The notes beneath the pieces are model-generated. The model was given only the letters and a program-made list of their open reading frames with translations. It searched no databases and was not told the origin of the DNA. Made by a program: the position numbers and the translations under genes. Shown piece after piece: positions 10,975 to 23,273 of a stretch of 64,000 nt of DNA; positions within the stretch are counted from its first letter, which is position 1, and every line of letters begins with the position of its first letter. Origin of the DNA: Phycomyces blakesleeanus NRRL 1555(-) (Eukaryota; Mucoromycota; Mucoromycetes; Mucorales; Phycomycetaceae); assembly GCF_001638985.1 (NCBI RefSeq), contig NW_017265136.1, positions 740,461 through 804,460 of the forward strand, written 5' to 3'.

Positions 10975-13900
10975 ATGAATCTTGACGACGACCAAGTTTC
11001 AACTTCATCCGGTCGGAAAAAGGCCCAACCTAGAAATAATGTCTCACAATATGGTTCGGTTGCACACGACAGTCCGAAAAAGAAACACGTCAAAAGAGAT
11101 GAAGACCAAGGAAAAGTGCAGAGCCCAAAAGAAGACGACGAAGAAGAGTCTGAGAGTGGTCAAGAAAGCCCTAACCTTTCGCCAATCCGAGAAGAGTATG
11201 ATCCTCCAGAACCACCGACCCACAGACCACGCCGACGCTCGCGACATGCAAGCACTCTTGGCCACGGAAGTGACGCAGACTCTGTGAATAGTCACGACCG
11301 AGAAATGACACTCAAAGACAGACAAGATGTGAGCTCACGACCAAAAAAAATTTTTTTTTCATATGTCTTTAAAATCTATAGATAGATAAGAAAACTATAA
11401 AGAACAAAAAGGAAAAAAAAAATATAAAGTCTAAAAAGAATTGTATATATAATACTAATGCTAATGATAATAATAATAATGACAGGCTATCAACAAACAA
11501 CATCCCTTTGGTCTTCCATTGTGGAAACCCGCTCTCTACAAAAAATCCCGATCTGTCGTCCGCAAAGCCAATCGTGCGCTTCATTCTTCTCCATCGTCTT
11601 CATCCGAACTCTTCTTGAATCCCGGAAACATCGTATGGCTGCTTCTGTTTGGATGGTGGTTAGCCTTGGTGATGTTCATTGTGTCCCTGGTTCTGATCAT
11701 CATCCCACCAAATGGCAGAAGCTATGCCTTGGTCATGAGAGAACTTTCGTCCTATCTCTTGTGGCCATTTGGCCGGTATGTCGAAAGGACAGTAGACATC
11801 AGACCATCGGCAATGCAAGGTGGCGGAGAGTTTGGTGACGAAGAAACCGGGTTACTGAATCAGGAAGATCCAAAGAAAAATATCTTTAACACTCTGGTTG
11901 ATATACTAAAGTCAGGTCCAGCTGGGTGTGTGTACTACTTTCTATTCGTGGGTATAATAGGTAAAGTAAAGTAAAGAAGAATATTGATAGCATTCTTTTA
12001 GTAAGATAAGGACAAAGAAGTATATGAAAGAAAAGGTAGCTTACTGGGCTGTCTATACATATATTATATAAACAAAAGCACCTTTACTGTTACTGGTATC
12101 CACTATTTGCTGGATGTGTGTTATTACGATTCCAATGGCCAAACTCAACTATATCCTGATGCGCCACCTGCGCCGCCACCCCCTCAGTCTCCGTTTCAAA
12201 TCTAGTCGATCAGGCTCTCATCAACTGGGAGTAAACCATCAGCCGACAGTGATCTTACTGTGCACCTATCAGGCGTTTGGACTCCAATACTACAAGTACA
12301 CCTATGACGGTATCAACATCATCTTCATCAACCTGCTTTCGCTCGTCTTCTTTGTCATCTTTGACGAATACATTCTCAAGAAGCACTGGCCCGATGCCCC
12401 CATCACATCCCCTGCGGTTGTGTTTGCTCTCTCGCTAGGCTCCGTCATCCCTCTCTCCTACTTCATTGGCATGGGTGTCAGCTCAGTGTCTGCACAGAGC
12501 AGTATGGGGGTTGGTGCAGTAATCAACGCAACCTTTGGTAGCATCATCGAAATCATCCTCTATGCCGTCGCTCTCATGAGAGGCAAGAGCTCACTTGTAG
12601 AAGGCTCTCTGATCGGAAGTATCCTTGCCGGTGTGCTTCTGATGCCTGGATGCTCTATGATCAGTGCTGGTGTTAAAAGAAAGGAACAAAGATTTAATGC
12701 AAAGAGTGCTGGTAATATATATATATATATATATATTCTTTTTCTTTTTTATTGTATTATCTTACGATGAGATACATCAAGAAGCTTATTTTATTTTAAT
12801 TTATATTAATTTAGGTGTCACATCTACCATGTTGATTATGGCCATCATCGGTGCTCTTTCTCCTACTCTGTTCTACCAAATGTTTGGTTCGGTAAGCCTT
12901 AATAGAATTCTCTTTCTATTTTATCTTAAAGAAGAAGAGCTTATTAATGTTGAATTGACCTATTATAAATACATATATAAAAGTATGAATTACTCTGTAC
13001 AGGATGTCCAGAAAATGACACATCAGGACAGTTGGGATGTTCTCGATGCTATTTCGATCAAATGAACCCTCTAAAGGACCCTGTATATGAAAACAGTGTA
13101 AAGCCTTTTATGTGGATCTGTGCAGCTATCTTGCCATCTGTAAGGGTCGACGGCTTTATTGTGCAGAACAAACAAGACAAACTCACTAATCTATTTCTCT
13201 TTAATTAATATATATTTTTTATTATTATAATTATTATTCATTAGGCTTACTTGATCGGACTCGTCTTCAGCTTACATACTCACGTAGACATGGTGTGGAA
13301 AACTACCCCAAGTCACTCACAGAGCCAGAGTTACTACCAAAAATTACTTCCCGCCCATATGCTTTCCCAGACCTTACACCCTCAAACTCACACTCCTGGC
13401 CCTGCGTCAGAGTCCCAGCATGCAACAACCGGTAAGCACAGCAATAGAACAACAACATGGAAGGCTCTTTGTTTGCATTCATTTGTTTTTTTTTTCTTTT
13501 AAAGAAAGACATTAAATTAAAATAAATTAAATTAAATTAAATTAAATTGACTTGTAACTTGTTTTTTTTTCTTCGTATTTGACATTATATTAATTTACTG
13601 TAAATATGTTATTGTTACTGATGTTACTGGAAATATAGAGCACCAGATTCCAGGTACACATTCCATTCGAGCTGTCCCGCCTGTGGCATTTATCCATGCA
13701 AAGGAGCCAGAAGAGGAAGAGGAAGAGGAGGAAGCTGCAGGCCATGATTCACCCAATTGGAGTAAAGCCAAAAGTTTTACTGTATTGTTTGCCTGTACTC
13801 TACTGTACTCTATTATTGCCGAGATTCTTGTCGACACGGTCGATCTAGTGATGTCTAGTGTTGCAATTGACGAGAAATTTCTTGGTTTGACCCTCTTTGC

Positions 13901-14842
13901 ATTGGTTAGTATTATGCTTAGTAATAATAGTTGTATCTGTAGCTGTAGTATATACACATACACATACATATACACATACACATACATATAAGTGATAACA
14001 AGAGAGAGAAAGAGAGACAGACAGACAGAGGGGTTATGCAGAGGTCTGATGTGCTTCTCTAGGTACCCAACATTACAGAGTTTATGAATGCAATTTCATT
14101 CGCACTCAATGGAAATATCGTTTTAAGGTAAACAAAGACTAACCCAAATAAATCAAGTCCAATTTAGTTTAAAGACACAAATAAATGAAGAACAAGAGAA
14201 GAAGAGAGAAGATATATAGATAGACAAAAGCTCAGAGGCAAACTAAGCGAGACAAAGAGAGAAAGGAAGAAAGAAAGAGAAAGACGGCTTACTTTGCTGT
14301 TATTGTTGTTATTGTTATTGTTGTCTTAATTTTTTTTATACCTCCTTTTTTTTGCTCTTGCTCTTATACCCCTTTAATTTCCTGAATGATTATATAGTAT
14401 GGAGATCGGTTCTGCCTACGCTCTTCAAGTCTGTCTTCTTCAGATTCCAGCCATGGTTGCGTTTTCGCTGTGGTTCAACTGGGGCAAGGAGGAACTTGGA
14501 CGCTTCACATTCAGGTAAGAAATTGGCAGTGTATTCATAAATGTATACATATATATACATTCAAAGATGATGATTTACTAAAGGAGAATATATATATATA
14601 TACTGTCTTAAAAAACAACCAATTATAGCCTCATTTTTCCCCGTTGGGATGTGATTTCAGTAATATTTTCTGTCTTCTTACTGACCTATACCTACCAAGA
14701 AGGAAAAGCCAACTACTTCAAGGGATCTATCTTGATTCTCAGTTACTTTGTTCTTGTCGCCGGATTTTACTACATCCCTCCTTTCTCCAATACCAGCATC
14801 CTAGTTGGTTATAACCCTCTTGCCCATTCTTCTCTTGTATAA
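10975..14842 (+). CDS. VNX1-type vacuolar cation/H+ exchanger (type II CAX family)
   Basis: Ten exons: 10975-11328, 11486-11960, 12079-12711, 12815-12891, 12984-13139, 13245-13431, 13639-13904, 14063-14127, 14398-14514, 14629-14842. They sum to 847 codons plus stop and stay in phase. A polar, charged N-terminus (about 120 residues) precedes GWWLALVMFIVSLVL and a GRSYALVMRELSSYLLWPFG segment typical of type II CAX proteins such as yeast Vnx1. The two exchanger repeats carry GVGAVINATFGSIIEIILY and NITEFMNAISFALNGNI, holding the acidic transport residues. A cytoplasmic loop (exon 6 to exon 7) contains a Glu run. Vnx1 exchanges Na+ or K+ (weakly Ca2+) for protons at the vacuole membrane. The exon 4-5 junction uses the TATGAATTA acceptor, which restores a C-x-G-C-P-E segment. 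An alternative C-terminal exon may exist (see 14995-15285). Confidence 0.9.
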
Positions 14843-14852
14843 ATACACGCAC

Positions 14853-14892
<40 letters not shown>

Positions 14893-14994
14893 GCACACAC
14901 GCACGCAAAAACACATATATTCATAAAATACGAAGGAGCCCTTTTTCTTTTTCTTTTTCCTCTTCTTCCTCTTCTTCTTTTACAAACCAAACAG
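14843..14994. repeat. (CA)n microsatellite and pyrimidine tract
   Basis: A CA/CG dinucleotide run (about 14846-14907) is followed by a strong CTT/TTC tract (14940-14980) ending in ACAAACCAAACAG. The tract plus CAG looks like an intron 3' end; see the possible terminal exon that follows. Confidence 0.8.
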
Positions 14995-15285
14995 GGGGTA
15001 ATTAATATTAATATTACTGATGATAATAATTATAATAAAGATAGTCATAATACTAGAAAAAGAAAAGGCAAAAGCAAAGGCAAAAGCAAAAAGACCAAAG
15101 GCAACAAACCACCCAATGAATATCTTCTCGGCGTCTACTCTGTTAATGAGCCTGATCTTAAAGCTCGTCCTCCTGCATTAATCCAGAACCTCAAAAAAAA
15201 AGAAAAAGAGATAATATACAGACACAGAAAATACCCCTTTACGATAAAACTCCCTATCTATCTATATTTACAAATACGTCTGTAG
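14995..15285 (+). other. Possible alternative terminal exon of the VNX1-type exchanger
   Basis: An open frame of 96 codons starts exactly after a CAG preceded by a pyrimidine tract. It is in phase with a GTATAA donor at 14837, three bases before the exchanger's stop codon. It encodes an Asn/Lys-rich segment, then EYLLGVYSVNEPDLKARPP, which reads like real protein. If spliced, the exchanger would be 942 residues instead of 847. The last expected membrane helix is already complete before 14836, so the tail is not needed for the fold. It has no ATG start of its own that would make a convincing separate gene. Confidence 0.35.
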
Positions 15286-15707
15286 CTTTAACCTTCTCTT
15301 TCTTTTTACTGTCTCTCGTTTTCTTGTTCTATATTATGATTTAAGGACCTTAATAATCGTATCTCAAAAGAAAGAAAGAAAAAACCACCAACGCTCATCA
15401 ACGTCGAAACATCATCGTCTACGCTGAACATTTTCTTCAGAGAAAATAATAATAGAAGAAACAAAAAGTACATCTGTCCCTTCCTCTTCTTCCTCTTCTT
15501 CCTCTTCTTCTTTTAGCAAGACGACTTTATCCTTTTCTTTATATTCTATTCCTATTGTTGTTTTTTCTTCCCTTATTTCCCTTATTTCTCTCTCTCTTTC
15601 TATTTCTTTATTATATACTTCCTCTCTTGCAACCTCTCTTGAATCAAAAAAGGAAAACAACACAAAAAAACACAAAAAACCAGAAAGTACAACTCTTATC
15701 ATAATAC
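15286..15707. other. Promoter/leader of the chitin synthase gene
   Basis: T/C-rich leader DNA (15470-15640) with CTTCTT and TCTCTC tracts, then an A-rich stretch directly before the ATG at 15708. The minus-strand Glu-rich open frame is the translation of this tract and is not a gene. Confidence 0.55.
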
Positions 15708-18700
15708 ATGTCTGTCAATAATCTGGCTCAGCTTCCTGACGATGCATTGTTGGAGGACACAAATGAAGAAGTCTGCCAGCTACTGCATGATCGTTTTAAG
15801 CAAGACAAACCTTACACCCTTCTTGGAAACCACAGACTCATTGTCGTCAACCCTTACAAACCTCTCGATCTACTCAACGATGTTACTCTCCAAGCATACG
15901 CTAACCATGGCTACAAGGATCTTTTAGCAGCCACTGATGGGTTTGCAGCCCCAGAACCTCATGTTTATGAACTCGCCACACGTGTATATTTTATAATGCG
16001 TCGAAGAGGAAAAGACCAGGGAATTGTATTAAGGTAGGGAAACCTTGCATGGACAAAAAAGGAAGCAGTCCACAAGCCAGTTATTATTAGTCTTAACGTG
16101 TCCATCGATTCTTATTTAATTTTACTGGCTTTCTTACCTTACACTTTACTTAACAACTATTCTTCTGCTTCTTTCCTACTTTCCTTTCTGGCCCTTGCAT
16201 TGGCTTTGTATTTTATTTTATTTTACTTTTCTTAGTGGTGTTTCTGGCTCTGGAAAATCAACAACTCATCGACACATCCTCAACGAACTCTTATTACTCT
16301 CTACTCACACACGACGCGAAGACAAAGTACGACAGCAGATCGTGAGTGTCAATACAATCGTGGATGCTTTTACCACCGCAGCCACAACAGACACCACCAC
16401 AGCCTCCCGAATTGGAAAATTTCAGTCACTTCAATTCAATGAGCGTGGTAGGATCGTCGGCTCGCATCTGGCTGTCTATTTACTCGACAAGTTCCGGGTC
16501 ACCCGCGCACAGACCGCCGCTAACTACCATGTATTTCATCAGCTGTTGGCTGGCACAAGCATGGATGAAAAGGTAGCCTTTCACATCCACCACACCGCAG
16601 ATCACTTTGCATATCTCAAGCATGCATTCGGAACCGTTCCAGACTCAGCCCGTGATGAATTCGCGTTTGGGGATCTCAAGGCAGCCCTCAAGACCTGTGG
16701 CTTCAAAACCAAAACGGTTGCCCACATGTGCCAACTTTTGGCCGCAATCCTTCACCTAGGAAATGTTCAATTCGTCGATGCCAATAAACACCACTTTGGA
16801 GGCGGGACTTCATCGTCCTTTTCATCACAGGAATCATGTAGAGTCAAGAACAAAGATACCCTCTCACTTGTCGCAGCGGCCCTGGGAGTAGCTACAGCAA
16901 AACTCGAAAACACATTGACCCACAAACTCAAATTGATCGGCAAGGAGTTCTGTACGGCTTTCCTGACTGTCGAGACCGCAACCGAGCAGCGAGACTCCTT
17001 AGCCCGAGCTCTTTACACCGTGCTTGTGCTCTGGATCGTCGACACTCTCAACCAAAAACTGAGTACGCTCACATACACTAGCAACATCAGCATTCTAGAT
17101 CCTATTGGAATCCGAACAACACATCCTACTGCCTGCTCACTTCACGACCTTTGTTTGACCTTTGCAGCCGAACGAATCCACCATTATCTCTTACAGCGTA
17201 CGTTTGATCCCACCAGTTTACCAAATCAGTCTCGCCACGATGACGGTCTCGAACTACCGCCTCCACTTCCTGACACATTTTTTGATTCATCTCTTCCCTT
17301 GTTCTTGGGAACACACGCAAACAAATACGCACTCGTGCCACTCATGAACCGTGAATCCCAGCGGTTCCAAGCATACGCCCTCGACGCCACAGACTCGCAC
17401 ATGCTCTCGACTCTCTTTCAAAAAAAGAAGGCATCTGCCAACAAGACAGACGAAGAAAACGATTATCGTGCCTTGAAACAGCCCTCGACACCTTCTTACA
17501 GTTTTGCCATTCAACATTTCGGAAGTCATGTGGTCGACTACTCAGTGGATGGCTTTCTGGAGAGTAATCTTGACGCTCTCTCGCCAGACTTTATTCATCT
17601 GTTTCGGTACAGTTGCACAAACACCTTTGTCCACGACTTGTTTGCAAGTACTGTTTTGGCTACCGAGGTTCATCCCCGGGATGAGAGGACAATCATCAAG
17701 GCCCAGCTGCCAACCCAGCCCAAGGACGGCCAATGGCTGGCCCCAAAGGTTGCAAATACTCCGAAAGAAGACATTGCCATGGCAACAGTATTGGACCAAG
17801 TTGTATTGAGTACAGAGCGATTGATCGAGGTACTGTCGACCATGCGCCTATTCGAAGTACTCCACATTCGACCAAACGACCAACAGCGACCCGATTTCTT
17901 TGATCATGTGGTCGTCCAAGACCAGTTGAGAACCCTCAAGGTTCTTGCATACGGGCAGCACAGTGTCAACTACGACACCTTGTACAATTACAGTTTTACT
18001 GACTTTTTGAACCGATATCGTCATTTGATACATGCCCTTCCCTTTGACGAGCGCCAAGAAGAAGACCGAGAAACCGTAGTCCGGCTGATGTCTATGATGC
18101 ACTGGACTGACCGGCAAGCCCTACTCGGGCACCGCCACATCTGGCTCTCCTTCGACGTCTGGCGTGATCTCGAAAATCACCTAAGAGCGCTCGAGAAAGA
18201 AGCCAGAGTGAGAGAAAAGGAACGATTGGCGGCAATTGAAGCCGAGCGCGAGGCGGCTGCCATGGCTGCTGCCGCGGCCGTTGCAGCAGCAGCAGCAGAG
18301 GCCGAAGCAGAGGCCGAGGCTGAGGCCAAAGAAGCAGCCGCACTTGCTGCTGCTGCTGCTGCAGCAGAGGCAGTAGCGGCCGCAGAAGCTATGGCTGCTA
18401 CAGAGAGGTGGTCGAGTGAACAACACAAACACGACAATCCATTTGAGGATGACGCTCGCTCAGATCTTTATTCAGCAAACGATTTTTACGATGACCGGAC
18501 AGATTCTGAAGAGCATCCTGATGGCGAATACGGCAACAAGGGACCCGAAAGCCAATGGGGAGAAGAAGACGATGGTCGAGGACTAGCTGATGGGTAAGAT
18601 AATTTTCTTTGAAGAGAGAAAGAGGGGAAGGGAAGGGAAGGGAAGGGAAGGGGAGGGGGGATGTTTGTACACCTACCCACATGCATATGTATACACACAC

Positions 18701-21700
18701 ACATATACATACATAACATATTAAGGGACAAGTCTAAAGACTATATTTTTTGGGGGAAATAAGAGAATAAAGAAAGGAAAAGAAAGGAAACTTAATTTGG
18801 ATGATTATAACCAAGGTATGGACCGAATATGGACATGAGTAAAATGGTGGAAGACTATCGAGTTCAGCCAGAAGAGCAAGTTGAAGAAGTACCAATCACC
18901 CGGGTTCGAAGATATTGGTCTCGCTTTGTCTGGATAGCAACCTGGTGGATTCCTTCATGGTCTTTGCGTTGGATAGGTAGAATGCACCGACAGGACGTGC
19001 GAATGGCCTGGCGAGAAAAAGTGACACTTTGTCTGCTCATATTTCTTTTGTCTGGAAGCATAATCTTTTTTATTGTTGGACTGGGTGAGGTGATCTGTCA
19101 AGGCACAAAAGAGATTTACTCTGCAGAAGATGTGACAAACCACCAGACAATAAATGACTATTGGGTGAGTATACATGGCAAGGTCTTTGACATGACCAAG
19201 TTTGTAGCAACCGACCATGGGTCATCCTCATACATGGCTGGTAAAATCAATATGGAACCCTTGGCCGGCCGTGATCTTTCGCACACATTTCCTACACCAC
19301 TAACCACAGCCTGCGCTGGACTGGTTACGGATGATAGTGTGATCGTGACGCCCAACGAGACAATTGTCCTGGGCGCCTTTGTACACTACTCAAGTGCACA
19401 ACAGCCTGATAAAAATCTCGAGAAACTTAGGGATCCCAATTGGACAACACGCTATTTTAATCCGATGATGAACCAGTACAAAAAGGGTGATCTTGTCATC
19501 CCTATGAAGCAGATCAAGAGCGACTATAGTAGTTGGGGTCGATTGATTGCCGTCATGGACCAAAAAGTGTACGACATCACCGACTACATGGCAACAGCCC
19601 ACCAATATCCCATCGATAGTCCAGGCGTACCAAACTACCATTATCTTGATTCGTCTCTGGAGATGGTATTCAAAAAATACGGCGGTAGCGACATAACCGA
19701 ACAGTGGAAAAAAGTCAGTGCTTTCATGAACGATTCTACTCGAGCACAGAACCAGGCCTGCTTAGATAATGCATTTTATATCGGGCGCCTAGACTATCGA
19801 GACTCACTCAGGTGCACCTTTGTGAACTATCTTTTACTAAGTTTTGCAGTGGTCATGTCACTCGTCATTCTTGTCAAATTTTTAGCCGCACTGCAATTTG
19901 GCGGTGCGCCTACACCTGAAGACCACGACAAATTTGTGATCTGCCAAGTCCCGTGTTACACCGAAGACGAAGAGTCCCTGCGCAAGACCATTGATTCTCT
20001 TACTGCAATGACATATGACGATAAACGAAAGTTGATGTTCCTAATTGCAGATGGTATGATTATAGGTGGAGGAAACGACAAACCGACACCCCAGATCTTG
20101 TTGGCCATTCTTGGACACACCACAGATGGGCCCGATGTTGAGCCTCTGATGTTCAAGTCTATTGGCGAAGGCAGTAAACAGCTAAACTATGGTAAGGTTT
20201 ACTCGGGTCTTTATGAGAACGAAGGTCATGTTGTGCCGTATATTGTGGTTGTCAAGGTTGGAAAGGCGACAGAGCGCACAAAGCCCGGTAACAGAGGAAA
20301 GCGAGACTCCCAAATTATTTGTATGAACTTTCTGAACAAGGTTCATTTTGATTCTGAAATGACACCACTGGAGCTGGAGATATACTACCACATTAAACAG
20401 ATTATTGGTGTTGACCCATCGTTGTACGAGTATATTCTTATGGTTGATTCTGACACCGAAGTATATCCAGACGCACTTAACCGAATGATTGCATGCATGC
20501 TCCACGACAGCCGGATTATTGGTCTATGCGGGGAGACTGAATTGGGAAATGAGGACAGGTCTTGGACTACAATGATTCAGGTTTACGAGTACTACATCTC
20601 CCATCATCTTGTCAAGGCGTTCGAATCCTTATTTGGGTCAGTTACCTGTCTGCCCGGCTGCTTTTGCATGTATCGTATCCGCACTGCTAACAAGAGACAG
20701 CCTTTGATTGTTGCTCCTGCTGTAATCCACGGCTATTCGGACAACCAAGTTGATACGCTACACAAAAAGAACCTGTTGCATTTGGGAGAAGATCGTTATC
20801 TGACCACTCTCATGATGAAGAATTTTCCGCAGTATAAGATGATGTTTACACCATATGCAAAATGCCGCACGGTTGCTCCTGATGAATGGAGTGTGTTATT
20901 ATCCCAGCGACGGCGCTGGATTAACTCTACCATTCATAACTTACTCGAGCTTATTCTGCTCCAAGAATTGTGCGGATTTTGCTGTTTCTCCATGCGGTTT
21001 GTGGTGATTATTGATCTTATCGGTACCATAACTCTACCTTCAAGTGTCATTTACCTCGCATATCTAATCTACATTGCTACGTCTGGCACCGGGCCAATTC
21101 CTGTCATCGCGCTCGGAATGTTGGCGGGAGTGTATGGGCTCCAGGCTCTAATCTTTATTATCAAACGACAGTGGCAGCACATTGGATGGATGGTTATTTA
21201 TATTGCCGCAATTCCCATCTTCAGCTTCTTTATTCCTCTGTATTCGTTCTGGCACTTTGATGACTTTTCATGGGGAAACACTCGTGTGGTTGTTGGAGAC
21301 AAGACTAAACAGATTATTGTGACTGACGACGAGAAGTTTGATGAACGTATGATTCCGTTGAAGACCTGGGCGGTTTACGAGCAAGAGCAGTGGGAGAGTA
21401 AGTCGACTGTATCTGAGGAGACAAAGGCAACGGTGTGCTCGTATGAGACCCAAGAGACCCAGACCAATACTACAAGGTCTCGCAGAAAATCAGCTTCGTT
21501 CTGTCAAGACACGGATTCTATTGTGACCCGAAGTAGTGGATCAGCCAGATCAGGCGTGAGTGCGGAAGACCGGCCGCCATTTTTACCACCACTGATCACA
21601 GGCTTATCTGAACAACGCCTGTCAGAGTTTTCTGTCGACCTCTCGGCTGTTCTGCATTCGGCTACTCATGGCAAGGAGCGGAGAGGAGAGGAAGAAGGCG

Positions 21701-21985
21701 AAGGCAAGACAGTGAGTCTTCCAGAGGATGAAGATATGGAACGTGAGATCCATCGCATTCTTGCTACAGCTAATTTGATGACATTAACCAAAAAACAAGG
21801 TAAGGAATGATTTCAAAATGATCTGTAGTCTTGATCTTCTCCTTCACCTTCTCCTCCAAATGCTTAAACGTCTTCTATTCTTTCTAGTACGAGATCAACT
21901 CTCAAGCCTGTTTGGAGTGGACTTGACTATTAAAAAAGGATTTATCAACGCAACCATAGAGCGAATATTAGAAAATGACATTTAA
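15708..21985 (+). CDS. Chitin synthase with N-terminal myosin-like motor domain (class V/VII type)
   Basis: Exons 15708-16033, 16236-18593, 18816-21799 and 21888-21985 encode 1921 residues. The N-terminal 730 residues or so resemble a myosin head: GVSGSGKSTT is the P-loop, formed across the first junction, and SRIGKF lies at the switch I position. A Glu/Arg-Ala-rich helical segment (about 760-832) follows. Then come a membrane helix (about 963-984), a cytochrome b5-like haem/steroid-binding region, a second membrane segment (about 1230-1258), and the family-2 glycosyltransferase core with DSDTE, GEDRY and QRRRW (about 1591), the product-binding and catalytic motifs of chitin synthases. Several membrane helices follow, and the last 60 residues form a DEK-C-like domain. 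The enzyme polymerises UDP-GlcNAc into wall chitin at growing tips; the motor region aids vesicle docking in relatives. The P-loop has Val where true myosins have Glu, and the switch II region reads ISILDPIGI, so ATPase activity is doubtful. Confidence 0.93.
18624..18659. repeat. (GGGAA)n repeat in intron
   Basis: Five tandem GGGAA-type units followed by a G-run within the intron between the motor-domain exon and the catalytic exon of the chitin synthase gene (18594-18815). Confidence 0.85.
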
Positions 21986-22349
21986 ATGACACTCTATTCA
22001 CACCAACTTTTCTATATCTCTTTTTGCAATCTCTCTACTATTGTGATGAAGAGAACATTTCTATACATATTATACAGTCAAATTTTTCCCATCCTTCCTT
22101 TTTCTCTTTCTTTAATATTTCTTACTATTTTCATTATATTTTTTTTTATTTAAAAAAAAAAAGAAAACACACACACACACAAAACTTTAATGCTGGATGA
22201 CGCCAGAAATCGTTACTTGTTTTGGATATAATAATGCATTAAAAAAAAAGTAAAGTAAAGTAAAGAAAGGAAAGGAAAGGAAAAAGACTCTTTCTTTTCT
22301 TTACTCTTCTTCTTCCTATTCTTCTTCTTGTTCGTTTCCACATACAAAA
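21986..22349. other. Intergenic spacer
   Basis: T-rich 3' region of the chitin synthase gene, poly-T/poly-A and CA tracts (22140-22182), AAGTA/GGAAA tracts (22250-22285) and a CTTCTT leader before the next start codon. No gene seen. Confidence 0.6.
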
Positions 22350-23273
22350 ATGTCTGCTTCCATTGAACCCACACCCAACTCTGCGCTAGAGACTGATGAC
22401 TCAAATAATATGTATGGCCCTGTTCACTCGGTGGCCATTCATGGTCAGTCTGTCAGTCCAAATATCCTTGTAGCCCTTCTAAATCGACCTCGCGAAATGC
22501 AAGATCTAGCCGTACGGAATTCCTTCTTCTACGAAGCCATCGAGAATTACATACGAGATACCCAGGGAGATTCTTCATGGGATTCTTTCCAGCACATTGT
22601 TTATGCCCCTCGAGAAGAAATGTCGGACCGGGTCTGGATGGCAAGTATCACAGACTATCTTGGTCACCATCCTGCCTTTCTCGGAAAATTCAAAGAAAGT
22701 GTAGGCTATCAATCATCTTCTTCGGAAGATGAAGACGAGGAAGATGGTGATGATGAAACAGAAGACGACGATGAAGATGATGAAGTAGTTGAGACACGTA
22801 AAAGAGCCCCAAAGCTTACCCTTCAACCTTATCCCCGGCGCCACTCTCACAACCACGTGCACTACCACCCAATGCAAAGTGAACCTCATCCAAGCATTAC
22901 CTCGCCTACATTACGTGAAGAAGAAGAATCGCGTGGGTCAGAAGAAGGTGGTTTGGTGGCTGGACTGGTGGCTCTTAGAGCACATCCTGACATCCAAGTA
23001 CAGCTTCCAGAACGCTATCCAGCCTTTTTCCAAAGGGCCCGCAGGTGCATGGGCTCATGCATCATGTCAATGGATACTCCCAGATTTCAAACTGCAGATA
23101 CATCTGAAGACTCATTCGAGCCCTTTATCACCCTGATTTCTACCACTCGCCGCCAGCAGCCAGATGATGGCGCTTGGATGGAGTCTATTTTGGAGATTCT
23201 CAAATGTTGGCCAGAATTGATTGACGAGTTATCAGATATCATTGATGACTCTCTACCCCGTCGTCGCCACTAG
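22350..23273 (+). CDS. Hypothetical acidic protein with two PAH-like helical repeats
   Basis: A single exon of 307 residues. I do not recognise a named gene. Two segments can be aligned by eye: residues about 58-120 (FYEAIENY, then WDSFQHIVYAPREEMSD, VWMASITDYLGHHPAFLGKF) and residues about 240-298 (FEPFITLI, then QPDDGAWMESILEILKCWPELIDEL). Both follow the pattern F-x-x-hydrophobic, D/W-x-x-hydrophobic-L-x-x-x-P-x-L, which resembles the four-helix paired amphipathic helix (PAH) repeat of Sin3 corepressors. Between them lies an Asp/Glu run (about 128-150) followed by a His-rich basic patch. A nuclear scaffold role is possible but is only inference. The start is the first ATG after a CTTCTT leader. 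Confidence 0.7.
   Translation: MSASIEPTPNSALETDDSNNMYGPVHSVAIHGQSVSPNILVALLNRPREMQDLAVRNSFFYEAIENYIRDTQGDSSWDSFQHIVYAPREEMSDRVWMASITDYLGHHPAFLGKFKESVGYQSSSSEDEDEEDGDDETEDDDEDDEVVETRKRAPKLTLQPYPRRHSHNHVHYHPMQSEPHPSITSPTLREEEESRGSEEGGLVAGLVALRAHPDIQVQLPERYPAFFQRARRCMGSCIMSMDTPRFQTADTSEDSFEPFITLISTTRRQQPDDGAWMESILEILKCWPELIDELSDIIDDSLPRRRH

Noticed and set aside
12984..13065. Acceptor at GTACAG (13011) for exon 5 of the exchanger
   Set aside because: It leads to a frame with an early stop. The upstream AAAAG acceptor at 12983 gives YELLCTGCPEND and continues in frame to the next exon.
15412..15702. A Glu-rich minus-strand open frame upstream of the chitin synthase
   Set aside because: Antisense of a CTTCTT/TCTCTC promoter tract; not protein-like.
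18177..18437. Ala/Ser-rich minus-strand frames opposite the chitin synthase linker
   Set aside because: Antisense of the Ala/Glu codon run (GCA/GCC repeats); the plus frame continues through both sides.
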